Source: Bryum argenteum (taxonomy: Eukaryota; Streptophyta; Bryopsida; Bryales; Bryaceae). From it: DNA of 64,000 nt. Both the position numbers and the translations under genes were made by a program. Positions 48,794 through 60,690 of the stretch are shown here, one piece after another. Under the pieces are notes generated by a model. The model was not told where the DNA came from. It saw only the letters and a program-made list of their open reading frames with translations, and made no database searches. The stretch covers positions 9,814,512 to 9,878,511 of the forward strand of contig CM073330.1 in the NCBI GenBank assembly GCA_037043015.1. The letters are read 5' to 3'. How positions within the stretch are numbered: the first letter of the stretch is position 1; each line of letters opens with the position of its first letter.

Positions 48794-50240
48794 TTTTACA
48801 TTTACAAGCCATTTTTTTGTGCATTTCCAATGAATTCACTTTCCAATACCATGCTTCATCTTGGAAAGCCTTTTATCAGAACGAATGTTAATCTTAATGG
48901 TTCTTGTATTTCAAGTTGAACAATTTTTTCCATTTGATATTCCATAAAATTCTACAGAGTATGTAACAAATGAACATTAAGAAGCATTTAAGAACTAATA
49001 AACCCCATTCAACGTGGACTTGGAGACGGGGTTTGTAACATTTATTTAGTCACATATTTCTGAAGTGAAGGAGCGTTGTCAAACTTGCTCTAGCAAGGTT
49101 TTGATGAACCTAATGTGCATCACCTAAATTTCATTGATTTGAGATTAAAACATTGCTTGAGCAATTACAAAGACGTTGCTTCACATGAGCAATGTTTCTT
49201 TAGGAACTGTACAAACCTCGCTCTCTTGTTGTAATGAATCTCAACCTTACAATCTTCCAACAAACTAAATGTAGATAAAGTAGATTAAATTTGGAGTTAT
49301 TAGGCCTGAAAAATTACGATATTATAATGTATTTGTACTATGATAAATACTATAAAATCTCAAAAGTTTAACTTTTAGGCAAGAACACTTCTTTTTAAGA
49401 AGTTCCTTAACAAAAGCACCAGTTAACAAGATTTTCTATATTCATTTTATGAATACCCTTGTACTGAACAAAAAATTTACTAAATGTTTTTTTTGGGCTA
49501 TCATAAGAGTCTTTTAATAGTGAAAACAACCTCAAATTTTATAGAAAGTAATAATTCAAAATTAAGCACCTTGCATTAGAATAAATGTGATATCTTCATT
49601 TCACCTTGGGTTGAATATTGATTTCTATTAAAAAAAACTTGTACTTATAAAATCGGATTTCAATCCAACAATAACATTGCATTTTAGCAATGGTTGATGT
49701 TAGGATATATAGCTCCTCAAAAACCATGTGTTTCGTCAATTTTTCAAGATAGGAACATCATAGCATATATATATATATATATATATAAGTTTAATTATTT
49801 CAATATACAAAGTCTAACTAGAATATTATTTGAAGTAATTCTAAGAATACTATGATACAAAAAGCATTAGATAAAACAATTTGATTTAAATAAATAGTTG
49901 CATGGGTTTTTGATCATAGTCCATGTTTTATCATTGCAAGCCAATTATGTGAAATCGAGATTAATTGAACATGAGGTTTTTTTCCTCATAAGAAGAAAAT
50001 GAGTTAAAACAAGCTTCCTAATTTGATCTTAATGGTCCCCATATGTGAGAGAAAGAAGAAAGGTATTTGAATGATTTTGCTTGGTTCAAGCACCAAAAAA
50101 TTTTGAATCCACATTAAAAAGCCTTCCAATGTGAGGAGACTTAACACCATAATGGACTACTGGAAATGGAAGTTTGTTTCCAATAGTCCATTATCACACA
50201 TCTAACTCAAACATTCAGATCTCCACCACTTAGTAGCAAT
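48794..50240. other. AT-rich intergenic DNA with AT microsatellite
   Basis: Contains an (AT)n run at about 49,764-49,788. At 49,930-49,965 the words CATTGCAAGCCAATTATGTG match copy A (15,840-15,860). No gene recognised. Confidence 0.45.
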
Positions 50241-50249
50241 CCATAAATG

Positions 50250-50890
50250 CTCTTGGAGTAGCACGTCCATGTCAATCATCATAAAAGCTTCACAAAGCCA
50301 TGGCGGCTTTTTTCTCACTCTCTGCTACAATAAGCTTTCCATATTGCCTCACACTAGCTCTCTCTTTCACACTCACATTTCAAGTCTTCTACTTTCTCCA
50401 CATCTGTATTCCAAGTCCTTTGCTTTCTCAACACCATGGTCAATTCCGCTAGCTGGAGCCATCCTTGAAAAAATCTGGGTAAAATGATTGGCGACAGAGT
50501 GTATAGCTACTCATACAAGCATGGAGCCGGCCACGGAAGACAAGAGTTTCATCGACATAGCTATCGTAAAAGAGGAGCCGATGATCATCCCTAGCCTCTA
50601 GCCATCTCGTAGTGATGAGCAAGAACAACTATCTATTGGTATCGTGTAGTAAGAGATTGAGAGCAAAGGCGCTTGACCAGAGCTATGCGTGGAGTAAGTA
50701 GCCATGGGGGAGCTCAAAGCTCGTAAGGTGAAGATGCTCCAGATGAAAATCAACTTCTTTGAGCACATGATTGAGATTGTGCGTGTACAAAGTCGGGCGA
50801 ATGTGGAAATGGAGGACAATTCCACCAGCAAGGAGATAATAACCAGAGGCCTTATGGAGCATAAGCGATATGATGTAGCATATGCTTAGC
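50250..50890 (+). other. Paralogue of the 46.4-kb transcript-like unit
   Basis: Shares the CATAAAAG lead-in, pyrimidine-rich leader, ACCATGGTCAATTCC start context and later blocks with 46.4-46.96 kb, but not its long open frame. It runs directly into the minisatellite that follows. Whether either is transcribed is unknown. Confidence 0.4.
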
Positions 50891-52520
50891 GCAAATCCTT
50901 GCGGTAGGATTGACAATCTCCTAAAGAATCGCCCTTGTGCGTTCTTGATTCGGTGAATTGGCCATTGTCTAATGGAGATGATGTAGAAGGAAAATTGTGT
51001 GGGAAGAGAATGTGCTGGAAGTGAGCATGGCGGAGGTCTACAAGAGATGGAGATGATGAAGAAGGTAAATGCGTGCCCGTAGAGAAGTGTAAGGCGTGCG
51101 CGTGGAGAAGGAAAGACGAAAAGCATGTGGGAAGAGAATGTGCAAAAAAGTGAGTAGAGGGAAGGTCTAGAAAAAATGGAGATGATGAAAGGAAACTTGT
51201 GCAGGTGTGGAGGGCATGTGTTGGAAGTGAATATGGCAGAGGTCTACAAGAAACAAAGATAATGAAGAAGGAAAATGTGTGCGCTTGAAGAAGGGTGAAA
51301 GGCGTATGCGCATGCACAAAGGGTGAAAGATGCGCGCGTACATAAGAATGAAAGGTGTGCGCGCAAAAGGGGGAAAGGCGCGCGTATGTGCACAAGGGTG
51401 AAAGGCGCCTGTACAGACTCCTCCTCAGTAACTCCGTGCATGCGCTGAAGCTCGTCAGGTGCAAGATCTCCCTCTTCAAAAGTCTTGTCTTCGGTGGATG
51501 TACGGCTTCAAGTCCGGAATGATTGCTGCAATCTCGTTGGCGTAGGCATTGATTATCTCTCGAAGAATTGCCGTGGTGCGATGCTGACTCTCTCTCAATA
51601 GACCTCCGTCCACGTGAAATGAAATTGATGAAAAAAGGAATGTGTGCGGGTGAAAGAGAATGTGCTAGAAGTGAGCATGGCGAAGGTTTACAAAAAATGA
51701 ATGTGATGAAGAAGAAAAATGCGTACGCGCGAAAAAGGGTCAAAGGCGTGCTCGCGTGCAGAGGGTGAAAAGCGTGAGCGCGTGGAGGAAGGGCGAAAAG
51801 TGTGCGCGTGTAGAGGAAGGGCGAAAAGCATGCGGACGTGCACAAAGGGTGAAAGGCACGTACGTGTGCACAAACGTGAAAGGATTGCGCATATGCAAAA
51901 AGGTGAAAGGGGCGCGCGTGCAGACTCCTCCTCCGTGACACTTCGTGTAGGTGTTGGAGCTTGACATGTGCAACATCTCGCTCTTGAGAAGTTTCGATGG
52001 ATGTACGGCTCCAAGTCCGGATCGATTGCTCCAATACCGTTGGCGCAAGCCAGAAGAATCGATGTGGTGCGTTACGGACTCTCTCACAAGTGAAAGGGAA
52101 TGTGCTCAAAGTAAGCATGGCAAAGGTCTACAAGAACAAAGATGATAAAGAAGGAAAATGTGTGCGTGTGAAGAAGGGTGAAAGGCGCGCACGCGTACAA
52201 TAATGGTGAAAGGCGTGCGCGCGTGCAGTCTCGTCTTTGGTGACTCCCTACAATTGCTCGACGGGTGCGAGATCTCGCTCTTCAAAAGTCTCACTCTCCC
52301 ATGACGGCTCCAAGTCTGGATCGATTGCTGCAATCTTGTTGGCGCAGGCATTGATTATCTCCCAAAGAATCGCCGTGGTGCATTCCCAACTCTCTCTGAA
52401 TTGGCCATTGTCTACAAGAAATGGAAATGATGAAGAAAGGATGCGTGCACGTGAAAGGAAATGTGTTGGAATGAGAGTGGAGAGGCTTATAAAGCACTGA
52501 GAGGAGGAAGTGGTGGCCAT
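50891..52520. repeat. Layered minisatellite array
   Basis: A marker block (CCAAGTCCGGATCGATTGCT, then GTTGGCG...AAGAATCG...GTGGTGC) recurs at about 51,505, 52,005 and 52,310, with a partial one at 50,915. Between markers are variable numbers of ~30-bp subunits built on GCGCG(T/C)G...AAGGGTGAAAGGC. Unit lengths therefore run from about 300 to 600 bp. Minus-strand frames stay open over long stretches (410 codons at 50886-52118), but the translation is only the repeat (RAHAFHP, ARLSPF), so I do not call a gene. Confidence 0.75.
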
Positions 52521-53239
52521 GGCTGCACCTATTTAACTCCTATCTGTAGCAAGACGTCTATTCATGCATGCGCGTAAATATCAACAAATATAGACGTTGT
52601 TTTCTTTCAAATAAATGTTAAATTCAATGACTTGTGAATTGCTTCATGCTCCGTTTAGTGGGACAATTGACGTGCATAAGTTTGTTCATTCTGAAAAGAA
52701 GGATAACTACTTTTACGATCAGCGTTCCCTTCACAGAATGGGCAATTTGTAAGTCTTAAAAGGAGATTCAACATGTATTCACTCGGGTTCACCTTGGTGT
52801 TCATTGATTTTAGAGAGTTTCTTTGTGAGGGATACTTGGTTGCACAAATTGCAAAGTTCTTGTGTTGATTGGTCACATGTGATGCACCTCCGAGTATTTA
52901 ATCAAATTTATGATAATTTTTGTTCTTTTTAAAAGATAGCTACCCTTCAAGATTAGCATTTTGCTTTGTGTAAATAGGTTATTGTATTGAAATGTGACTA
53001 TCTTCTTGATTTCATTGGTAATGGCTCGTGAGGTTGTTGGTAATGTATAGTAACTTATAACAATGGCTTTTTGAAAGCTTTAAGCACTTTGTGCATTTCA
53101 GATTGGAACGGGCACTAACATATTGTGCAGTGCTATTGTGCATTAGTGACTTGTTTGAGAATTTGTACATTTGATTGCGTGACCAATTACTCACAACTTT
53201 ATTGAAAATACATATTAAAAACTAGTAATAGAATGGTCT
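52521..53239. other. Intergenic DNA, no gene seen
   Basis: AT-rich with no recognised feature. Confidence 0.45.
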
Positions 53240-54270
53240 TTGTGTACGGAAGTGTATCTTAAGTAACATCTTACACAGTCATGTTATATACAATAGCATT
53301 AATATACTAATGTCATTAACATTAGTTTCAGACTTTTGGTAGTTGTATTATTATTATAATCAATAGTGAGACTAGTAAAGTCCATGTACATCAAAAGTAA
53401 GCGATTCAAAAGTATTGTAGACTGTACATAGTTGAAAAGTCAAGAGAAAGCATGGATGGACAAACACTTTTGTGTCATTAACATAAATTTGAAACCTTTA
53501 GTGGCCGCCTTATATTATTATTCTAATTTAAAGTGACTTAAAATCTTACACGTTAATAAGAAGATATTTACAACCCTACCATCTATTGATTTGAAAAGTC
53601 CACCACTAAATAGAGTCAAAGTGTTAGCACTCATAGTATTAGTGAGATCAATGGTAATACTAACATGTTTTGAAGTCATAGACAAAAGTAGGAGCAAATT
53701 AAAACCCTCTTGATTGCAAGGATTGGTCTTGCGTAGACTAACATCTTGCACTTCGGTATTATTAACATGGATTTGAAACCTTGATTGGCGGCCTCATGTT
53801 ATTATTTTTATTTATGGTGAGGCTAAAATGTTGTAAAGTCATATACATCAATCAAAAGAAATTTGAAACTCTATTGTGTATACGATAGGAAAGTCAAGAC
53901 AAGACAGAGGTGTACTTGTATCTCATTAACATAAATTTGAAACCTTGAGTAACCGCCTCATGTTATTATTCCAATTTATTATCGAGTTGTGCGTGGACTG
54001 ACAATCCATATAAAGAGGTGGATAGACTGAGAGTGCGTGGACTCATCATGAACTAACGCTATGTGGATTGACATTGTTGACACTTTGTGTGTCATTAACA
54101 TGAGTCTCAAACCTTTAAAGACTGCCTCATCCTATTATTCAAATTTATACTGATGTTGACATGTTGTGTAGTTATGCACATTGATACAAGAAATTTAAAA
54201 TCCTATTGTCTACAGAGAGTTGAAAAGTGAAAGCGATGCATGGATTGATACTCTTGTAGGTATGATCGTC
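53240..54270 (+). repeat. Satellite-like array, ~165-bp unit
   Basis: The block ATTAACAT..(A/G)T(T/C)T(G/C)AAACCTT followed by a GCC(T/G)CAT-TTATTATT-like part begins at 53315, 53477, 53761, 53925 and 54094, giving spacings of 162, 284, 164 and 169. About five diverged units of ~165 bp are present, one interval holding extra sequence. No coding potential. Confidence 0.7.
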
Positions 54271-56389
54271 ACAAGCTCACAAGTTCTTCTTGTGACTTCT
54301 ATGTATGAAGGGACATGTAACATATACAAGAGGTATATATGTGTATTTAATGAAATTTGACACCAATCTATCCGTGTCTTTGCACAAGTACAATTTGACT
54401 GTTTTTTAATATTTGTGTTTATTCTTATGAATTATAAACAAATCAAAACGTTTTCACAAAAAACAAATCTTATATTGTGTAGAAGCCTTGAGCAAGAGAT
54501 TTGGTGTTTTAGTTGAGCCAATAATGCTTCAAAAGTATACAAATTTTGGATTCAAATATCATGGGTAAGTAGCTTAAAAACCATGCACTACCAAGTACAC
54601 CTATGTAAAGAGGTAAATTTCAGATTTCACTTGCAAGATTTGATGTTCTCATTGTGTACATTGTATGGTGGAGTTTTCGTATCCCTACCACTTGAACGTT
54701 AAGAATTTTAAACTATCTTAAAAGAATTTCCTATGAATTTACTATGAAAACCATGAATTAACTTCAATTGGTTTGCCACAAGCTATATCCATTTAAAAAA
54801 ATGTCACAATCAATCTTTAATCTCTAATATAGAATTTCTTAGATAATTCAAATAAAATCATTTTGATCAATATGGATATTTAGAATTTAATATTGAAAGA
54901 GTTATGAGGTGTTTTGAAGTTCCAAGCCATGTTTGAGAAGTATGTGCATAGCTAAAAACTTATGAGTTTATTTTCAAAATAATTCCATATTAAATAATTT
55001 ATTATTGTGTATGAAGTAAATTGGTAGGTTTTGTTTCATTGGACAAGACGATGTAAGCTTACATGCAAAAGGATGAGTTAATGTGACTTCATACACAATG
55101 TATCAGTGCATGAAATGAAATGTGTCACTTAGTCTTCATGTACAAGGCACAGTTGTATGTAAAGAGAGACAAGAATGATATTTTTGATAGTTGTGTTGAT
55201 TGTAGGCAAGTTTGTCACAAGTACAATCGAATTTGAAAGGATGCGTGCTAGTGACAAGAATTATCTATTTTGCACTCGAGAGGTTGTTCAACGACTATCT
55301 TAATAATAAACTAGTTCATAAAAATTATAGTTGAATGTAAGCGGAGGCTTATCACTACTTTCGAGTTTTAACTATAATCTAAAGATTTGATAGGTTTTAC
55401 AATTTAAAACGATATCAAAATGCAGTCTAAAAAGTGACAAAAACTAATTATTTCTTTCAGTTTTAGCACCCAAAACACATCGTTTTATCATCAAAATATT
55501 TAATTTTACCATTAGTTAATTAGTAAATAGGTCACAAGTGCAATTGAATTTGAAGCGATGCCTTTCATCATTATAAATTTTTTCTACCATCACCAAATCA
55601 AAATCCATCATACACGGTCAAGAACGTCAAAGAGAGACACATGAAAAATTGCAACACGTTTGTACTTATGGATTAATTTTCTCATGTTCTCATATCATGT
55701 TGTATCTTTTGTGCATAAAAGGCATATAAAATTATACGCAAGTGTATTCAATACAAGTTGACACAATTGTGATATAGTCTTTCTAATTCAACTATTGAGA
55801 TTATTATTTATGGCCTCAATCTAAAGAAGGCTTTAACTAATGAATACCTTCAACAAAACGAATGGTTCTTTAATTGATCAAATCAACTAGTTTACAATTT
55901 ACACATTGGCGTCGTCACTCCTCCACGCTCCGTCATCGCAGCTTCGATTGAGCCCATTAAGGTCTACAAATCTTAAAACTCGACTTCCGATCTAGATCCC
56001 AAACCACCAAATTCAAATTCCTAGTATTAAATCCTGAATCATATTAAATTGCACACCTTAGATCTTTAGTCATTTGCCCCATCACCCACAACACGTGGAT
56101 AAATTCCCACCACTCTTGCCACCAAAACTTCAAACCCACTTCCTCAAAAATTTCCAGACCTCAACTGCCCAGGAGGTAGTTCGCAAAATCTAAATGCATC
56201 TAACGTGATTCCATCTTCATAATAATAAGAGCACTCAACTTTTTTTAAAATTTCAAGTTAAGACTATACCAATTATACAAAGGGAGCCTTCAAATTCACA
56301 ACATCAAATTTCAAATCTTCCAAAAAGTTTTGCATCAACTTTGATTGTTATAATTTTCCAAATGGTTTAGATCCATGTGAACCCTTGAT
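54271..56389. other. AT-rich intergenic DNA, no gene seen
   Basis: No feature recognised beyond scattered short repeats. Confidence 0.45.
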
Positions 56390-56439
56390 ATGATTCAACA
56401 TAGAGAAATAAAAATAACTCTATTTTTTTTCGCTGCCCT

Positions 56440-56636
56440 TTTTGGGCTTGAAAACCAAAATTTGCGTAATAAATTTCTTAAATTGGAATTTGGCTACGAT
56501 AATTTTACCACATATATTATTTATGTATTTCCACACTCATACCACATTACAGCCCAAAACAACAAAATTAGACCTTTTACCTAACCTGCTCTACACAATA
56601 GAAACCCATTCTGGCTCTTGGGCACGTAGGGGTTAA
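56440..56636 (+). mobile_element. Right end of a TTAA-family element, no left end found
   Basis: GGCTCTTGGGCACGTAGGGG followed by TTAA (56633-56636) matches the right end of copy A (GGCTCGGGCGTATAGGGG plus TTAA). No partner end was found upstream, so this is a solo or broken copy. The left limit given is arbitrary. Confidence 0.4.
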
Positions 56637-57070
56637 ATGTATCAGTATTTATTGATTTTGTAGAGTTGCCCAAAGTAAATGCATGTTGCCACTACTAGAT
56701 GAGAGGGGAGACTGCAACGTTTTTTTGCGACATCATTTACAGACGGTGCTTATGGAGCAATGTCTTGGTACCTGCTTTAAAAACGTTTCTAAGTTCAAAT
56801 CTATAAAATTAGAAGTAACGTGCTTATTGGCATGATAGCGTTGCTTCTTTATGTGAAGATGTTGCTAGAGCAAATACTAGATTGTCGCCTCCCTTTAGCA
56901 ATGTTTGACAAAGAAACATTGCAAATTCCCCAGGCTCCAAAGTTCTAGTAGTATTCAACGAAACTAAGTTGATTATTTTGCATAGTTTTTCATAACTACA
57001 ATGTACAACTTCAAAACTTAGAAAGTATAACTTCATGTCCATAAAGATGACATTATTATTCAAAAAAATA
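56637..57070. repeat. Third occurrence of the 48-49 kb repeat words
   Basis: GCAATGT, TGTTGCTAGAGCAA, TTAGCAATGTTTGACAA and AAACATTGCAAA resemble 48.1-48.3 and 49.05-49.2 kb. The class is unknown. Confidence 0.3.
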
Positions 57071-57270
57071 ACAAAATACGTGTCAAATGAATCAGATACA
57101 AATGAGATTCAATGTCGAATTACGAATCTCCAACTTAATTCTAAGCTTGATGAATCTTAGAGATCAAGAAGACATATGACCGAAGAGTTTCAGGTATTGA
57201 CAACTGAAAGGATTTCTCAATTGTTCTAATTCAACCCTAAACACCTGGAGAAATCCTAGCATTTGGAATT
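57071..57270 (+). repeat. Direct repeat, left copy (partner at 58661)
   Basis: ACAAAATACGTG, AGATACAAATGAGA, CAATGTCGAATT, CTCCAACT(T/C)AATTCTAAGC and GGAGAAATCCTA occur in the same order at 58661-58812. The copies are about 1.6 kb apart in direct orientation and flank a GC-richer core. They could be ends of a small element or a segmental duplication. The left copy has extra internal sequence. Confidence 0.6.
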
Positions 57271-58660
57271 TCATTCGAATAGCTCCTCAACAATTCATAA
57301 ACCCTAAAACATAAGCAATTCTAGCAGCCAGCTCTGAAAGATGGATTTCTCATCTTTTCTAAATCAATCCTACTCATTTCTAAAGAGCATTTGTCTCAAA
57401 TTCAAGAGCTACTCTACATTTTAAAGTACCCTCAGCCTATTCGAATTCAAGAAGTGAGCTTTGAAAAGCTCACACAAATGAAAACTTCAAACAAAAATTG
57501 AAAACATGCAGAAAACAAAAAGCACTAAAAACTTACTGGAACTTAAGAATGGGGGATGTCACCACCGCTTGAAACGTACAATGCCGCCACAAGAAGAGAG
57601 CGAGAGCGGAGCGCCGGCGACGGTGAGATAAACACAAGATCTACAGCTAAGAACAACGCGCAACGGAATGAAGAGGAAGAGCACGATGCGTATGGAGAGT
57701 TGAGAGCCAATAACGAGGGAGACGAGCAAGGGAAACATGTGGCATAGAGCAAAAAAACAAAGGCGGAGCAACATCAAGAGGGAAACTGGCGAAGGAGCAA
57801 GGGAAATTGGCGGCGCACAAAACAACAAAGGAGGAGGGAAAGTGGCGGCGCACAAAACAGCTCACGTGGAAAAGTAAGAGAGAATGGGGGCCAAACCCTA
57901 GGGCTTCTCGGGCTACTTGCCCCTGGCTAATCCGTAGTGCCTGTCCCTGGCCTATCCTGCCCGGACCTACACAAACGTGCCCAAGTCTACCCGTGCATTT
58001 TAATGCATGCCCCTAGTATTTGTGTGTAATTTGCTTAACTTAGAGTAAATTATGTTGGATTAATATAATTAACGCTTATTGCGCACCATAACACTCTACT
58101 AAATTTGATAATTAATGTTCGTTTCAATAATTTTTAACCATTTCCCTAGTTCTATTTGTTGAAGACATGTTAGATCATAAAATGACAATTCTAACACTCT
58201 ATTAGCTCTATGGTAAAATGGAGGCACTTCAACACTTTACGAGAGTACATGCAATGTACTAAAGAACCAAAATGTGGAAATTGGGTAAATCAATGAATGT
58301 TAAATTATTGATAAATTGTTGTATTCGTACATAGTGAAATTGAATTAATACAAGAATATTCATTAACCGCTAAATATAAGAACATTCTAATATAGCAATA
58401 GTCTAAATAAAACATCCATTTATTAATACCATAACATTACAATATCAATAAAATACGTACATTATTTTAGATAATATTATCATAACATATTATTTTATCA
58501 AATATATTAGTGGATTCAAATCACATTACAGAAACTCACTCATTATTTTCTAAATAGGCTTGATGAAGTTTATTCAAGAAGAATGGTAGTCATTGTACAC
58601 AAGTTTATATCTAGGGAATGAAGAAATATTATTTAATTGTCATTGAATATTCCCATTATG
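57271..58660. other. Core between direct repeats: GC-rich patch then AT-rich DNA
   Basis: 57,560-57,960 is unusually GC- and purine-rich, with GGCGGCGCACAAAACA twice at 36-bp spacing (57,809 and 57,845). Its long frames on both strands are low-complexity and not called. The rest is AT-rich without features. Confidence 0.4.
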
Positions 58661-58812
58661 ACAAAATACGTGATAAATGAATTAGATACAAATGAGACTC
58701 AAGTGCAATTCAATGTCGAATTGCACGCCTCCAACTCAATTCTAAGCTTCATGAATCTCAGAGAACAACCCTAAACACCTAAACACTTGGAGAAATCCTA
58801 TCATTTGGACAT
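58661..58812 (+). repeat. Direct repeat, right copy (partner at 57071)
   Basis: Matches the left copy as described there. Confidence 0.6.
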
Positions 58813-60246
58813 AGGTAATATAGATGTTTGTTGATTTTTGACCCTATTGTTGAAAAAAAATTTATCCTAAACGACCGCTCTAACATATTTTCCTTTGAAG
58901 TGTTCTTCAAAGAATAAAACCGTCAAAATGTGTGATATTAGGAAATTTCTGGTGATAGTACAAAAATTATTTGATATAATGGAAGAAGTGTGTGATATTA
59001 AAAAATACTTGCCATTTTAGAAGCATAATTGAATGTGCCTTTAACCCCTAAATTTCCTTGATGTTTTGGGAGCAAGAAGTCTCAAAACTGCCAGTTTTGA
59101 GTCCCGTTCACTCCCGGCCATCTGCACCAAAAATTTTTACAAATTTGAGAAATTCAACCGTAAGATCTTGTACCTTACTTGATTTTGATCTGCTGCTGAA
59201 TATTTCAACTGTTGGATCTTCTCCATTTGTGAGATCATAATGTTCAAAGTTGATGCAAAAGTTTTTTTGGCTATTGCCTGGGACACATAGTGCAAATGGT
59301 GCCAAGGGCAAGTTGAAGTTCGTTACCTCAAAAATTTATGGCATATTTTTTTTCAAGTAGGATTCCAAGTTAGCTACCTGCATGCAAAATTTTGGAAACC
59401 GATTTGGTGCATTGAACCTTCATCTAATTTTTTAGGGAGATCAAGGTCTAGAATGGACATGGATGCTACTTTTAGGACAAATTGGAATTGCAAAAAGACA
59501 ACTTGGAATATGCAAGATCCAGACGGCAAAGGTGTGCATCAAAAAATTTGTAAAATTTGGGCACAAATTTCATCAAAAATTTCAAAAATCTCAAGAAGTT
59601 ATGAATTTCCATGAGTAAAACACAAATCCTTTAGATGTGAGGGAGAGGGGCAGCTCGCGAATGTTGGCTCCCTTCCTGCTCCTCCAATTCCCAGTTTGCA
59701 AGTAATGAGGCACAAACAAAATGGTGGGGTCGCATTCATTGTAGTTATAACTACACCAATCAAAATCTAGTAAACATGGCTAAAATTGTAAGTGCGCACT
59801 CCCACTTACCTTCACACTAAATGAAGAGAGGATCGCAATAAATGATTTGCTAAATCCAATTTTGACGGTGTCCAATTTCGATTTAAAAGCAGCTGCAAGC
59901 TTGGAAGCCGTTTTGGACCGTAGTTGAGTGCCGTTGGGTAACCTGACATTGCGAATTTGATCCTTCCGCTGGACGTGCCACCTGTCGCTGGAGTATTTGC
60001 GATCTAGCCGAGCTGGAGCACCCCCCCTGGCCATCTGTCGAGGCTCGAGTCTGCCAAGCCAACTGAGACTAGAGCCGAAGCTTGGCCAGCCCAGCCCCGT
60101 TGGCCCCTTCCCCACCTGAACAGAGCCGGTAGCGATTGCCGTTGTAAGCCCGGGCTCCCGCCTCCCAACATGAGCCTGCGGGCCTGTGCTCGATTTTGTG
60201 CTTGGCTAGCACTGAAAAAACTGGGAGCAGACTTTTGAGCATCCCG

Positions 60247-60295
<49 letters not shown>
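60247..60295 (+). repeat. Poly-A tract, 49 nt
   Basis: An uninterrupted A run following a GC-richer segment. It looks like the tail of a retroposed transcript, but no target duplication was found around it. Confidence 0.85.
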
Positions 60296-60297
<2 letters not shown>

Positions 60298-60598
60298 AAG
60301 TCCCTTTCACAATAACATGAGCCCCATTGTGTGTCCAAGTAAAGATGGGGAAGTGCTCCATTGTCATCATACTTGCATCCTACAGTAGTGGAAACAAAAA
60401 ATTGTGAGTTAGGGAAAAATAGAATCGCAAAGTGCTTGCAAAAATTACAAAAAAATATGATTTCATAAAATATTGTAACATATCAAACTATTAAAGTCTT
60501 TGTCCTCCTGACGGGGAAAATCTTTACATGGTATTTTCAAAAAAGTATCTTGTGACTACCATTTATCAAACCGTATTATCATTTTTATATTTTTTACT

Positions 60599-60690
60599 GG
60601 GGCCCCCGAGCAGTGCGTCGGGGGCCCGCGAGCGGTGCGTTTGGGGCCCCCGAGCGGTGCGTCTGGGGCTCCCGAGCAATGCGTTTGGGA
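60599..60690 (+). repeat. GC-rich tandem repeat, ~22-bp unit, four copies
   Basis: GGGGCCCCCGAGCGGTGCGT-type units are repeated four times with small changes (60599, 60621, 60644, 60666 approximately). The island is sharply bounded and lies between very AT-rich flanks. Confidence 0.85.

Noticed and set aside
50886-52118. 410-codon minus-strand open frame as a gene
   Set aside because: Its translation is the minisatellite unit read in one frame (His/Phe/Ser-rich repeats), with no domain and no conserved start.
50891-54270. CRISPR-like repeat arrays
   Set aside because: Units are long, diverged and without unique spacers, and the context is a plant nuclear genome.
57543-57865. Overlapping Ser/Leu-rich frames on both strands in the GC-rich patch
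   Set aside because: Low-complexity translations from a purine-rich, internally repeated stretch; no domain.
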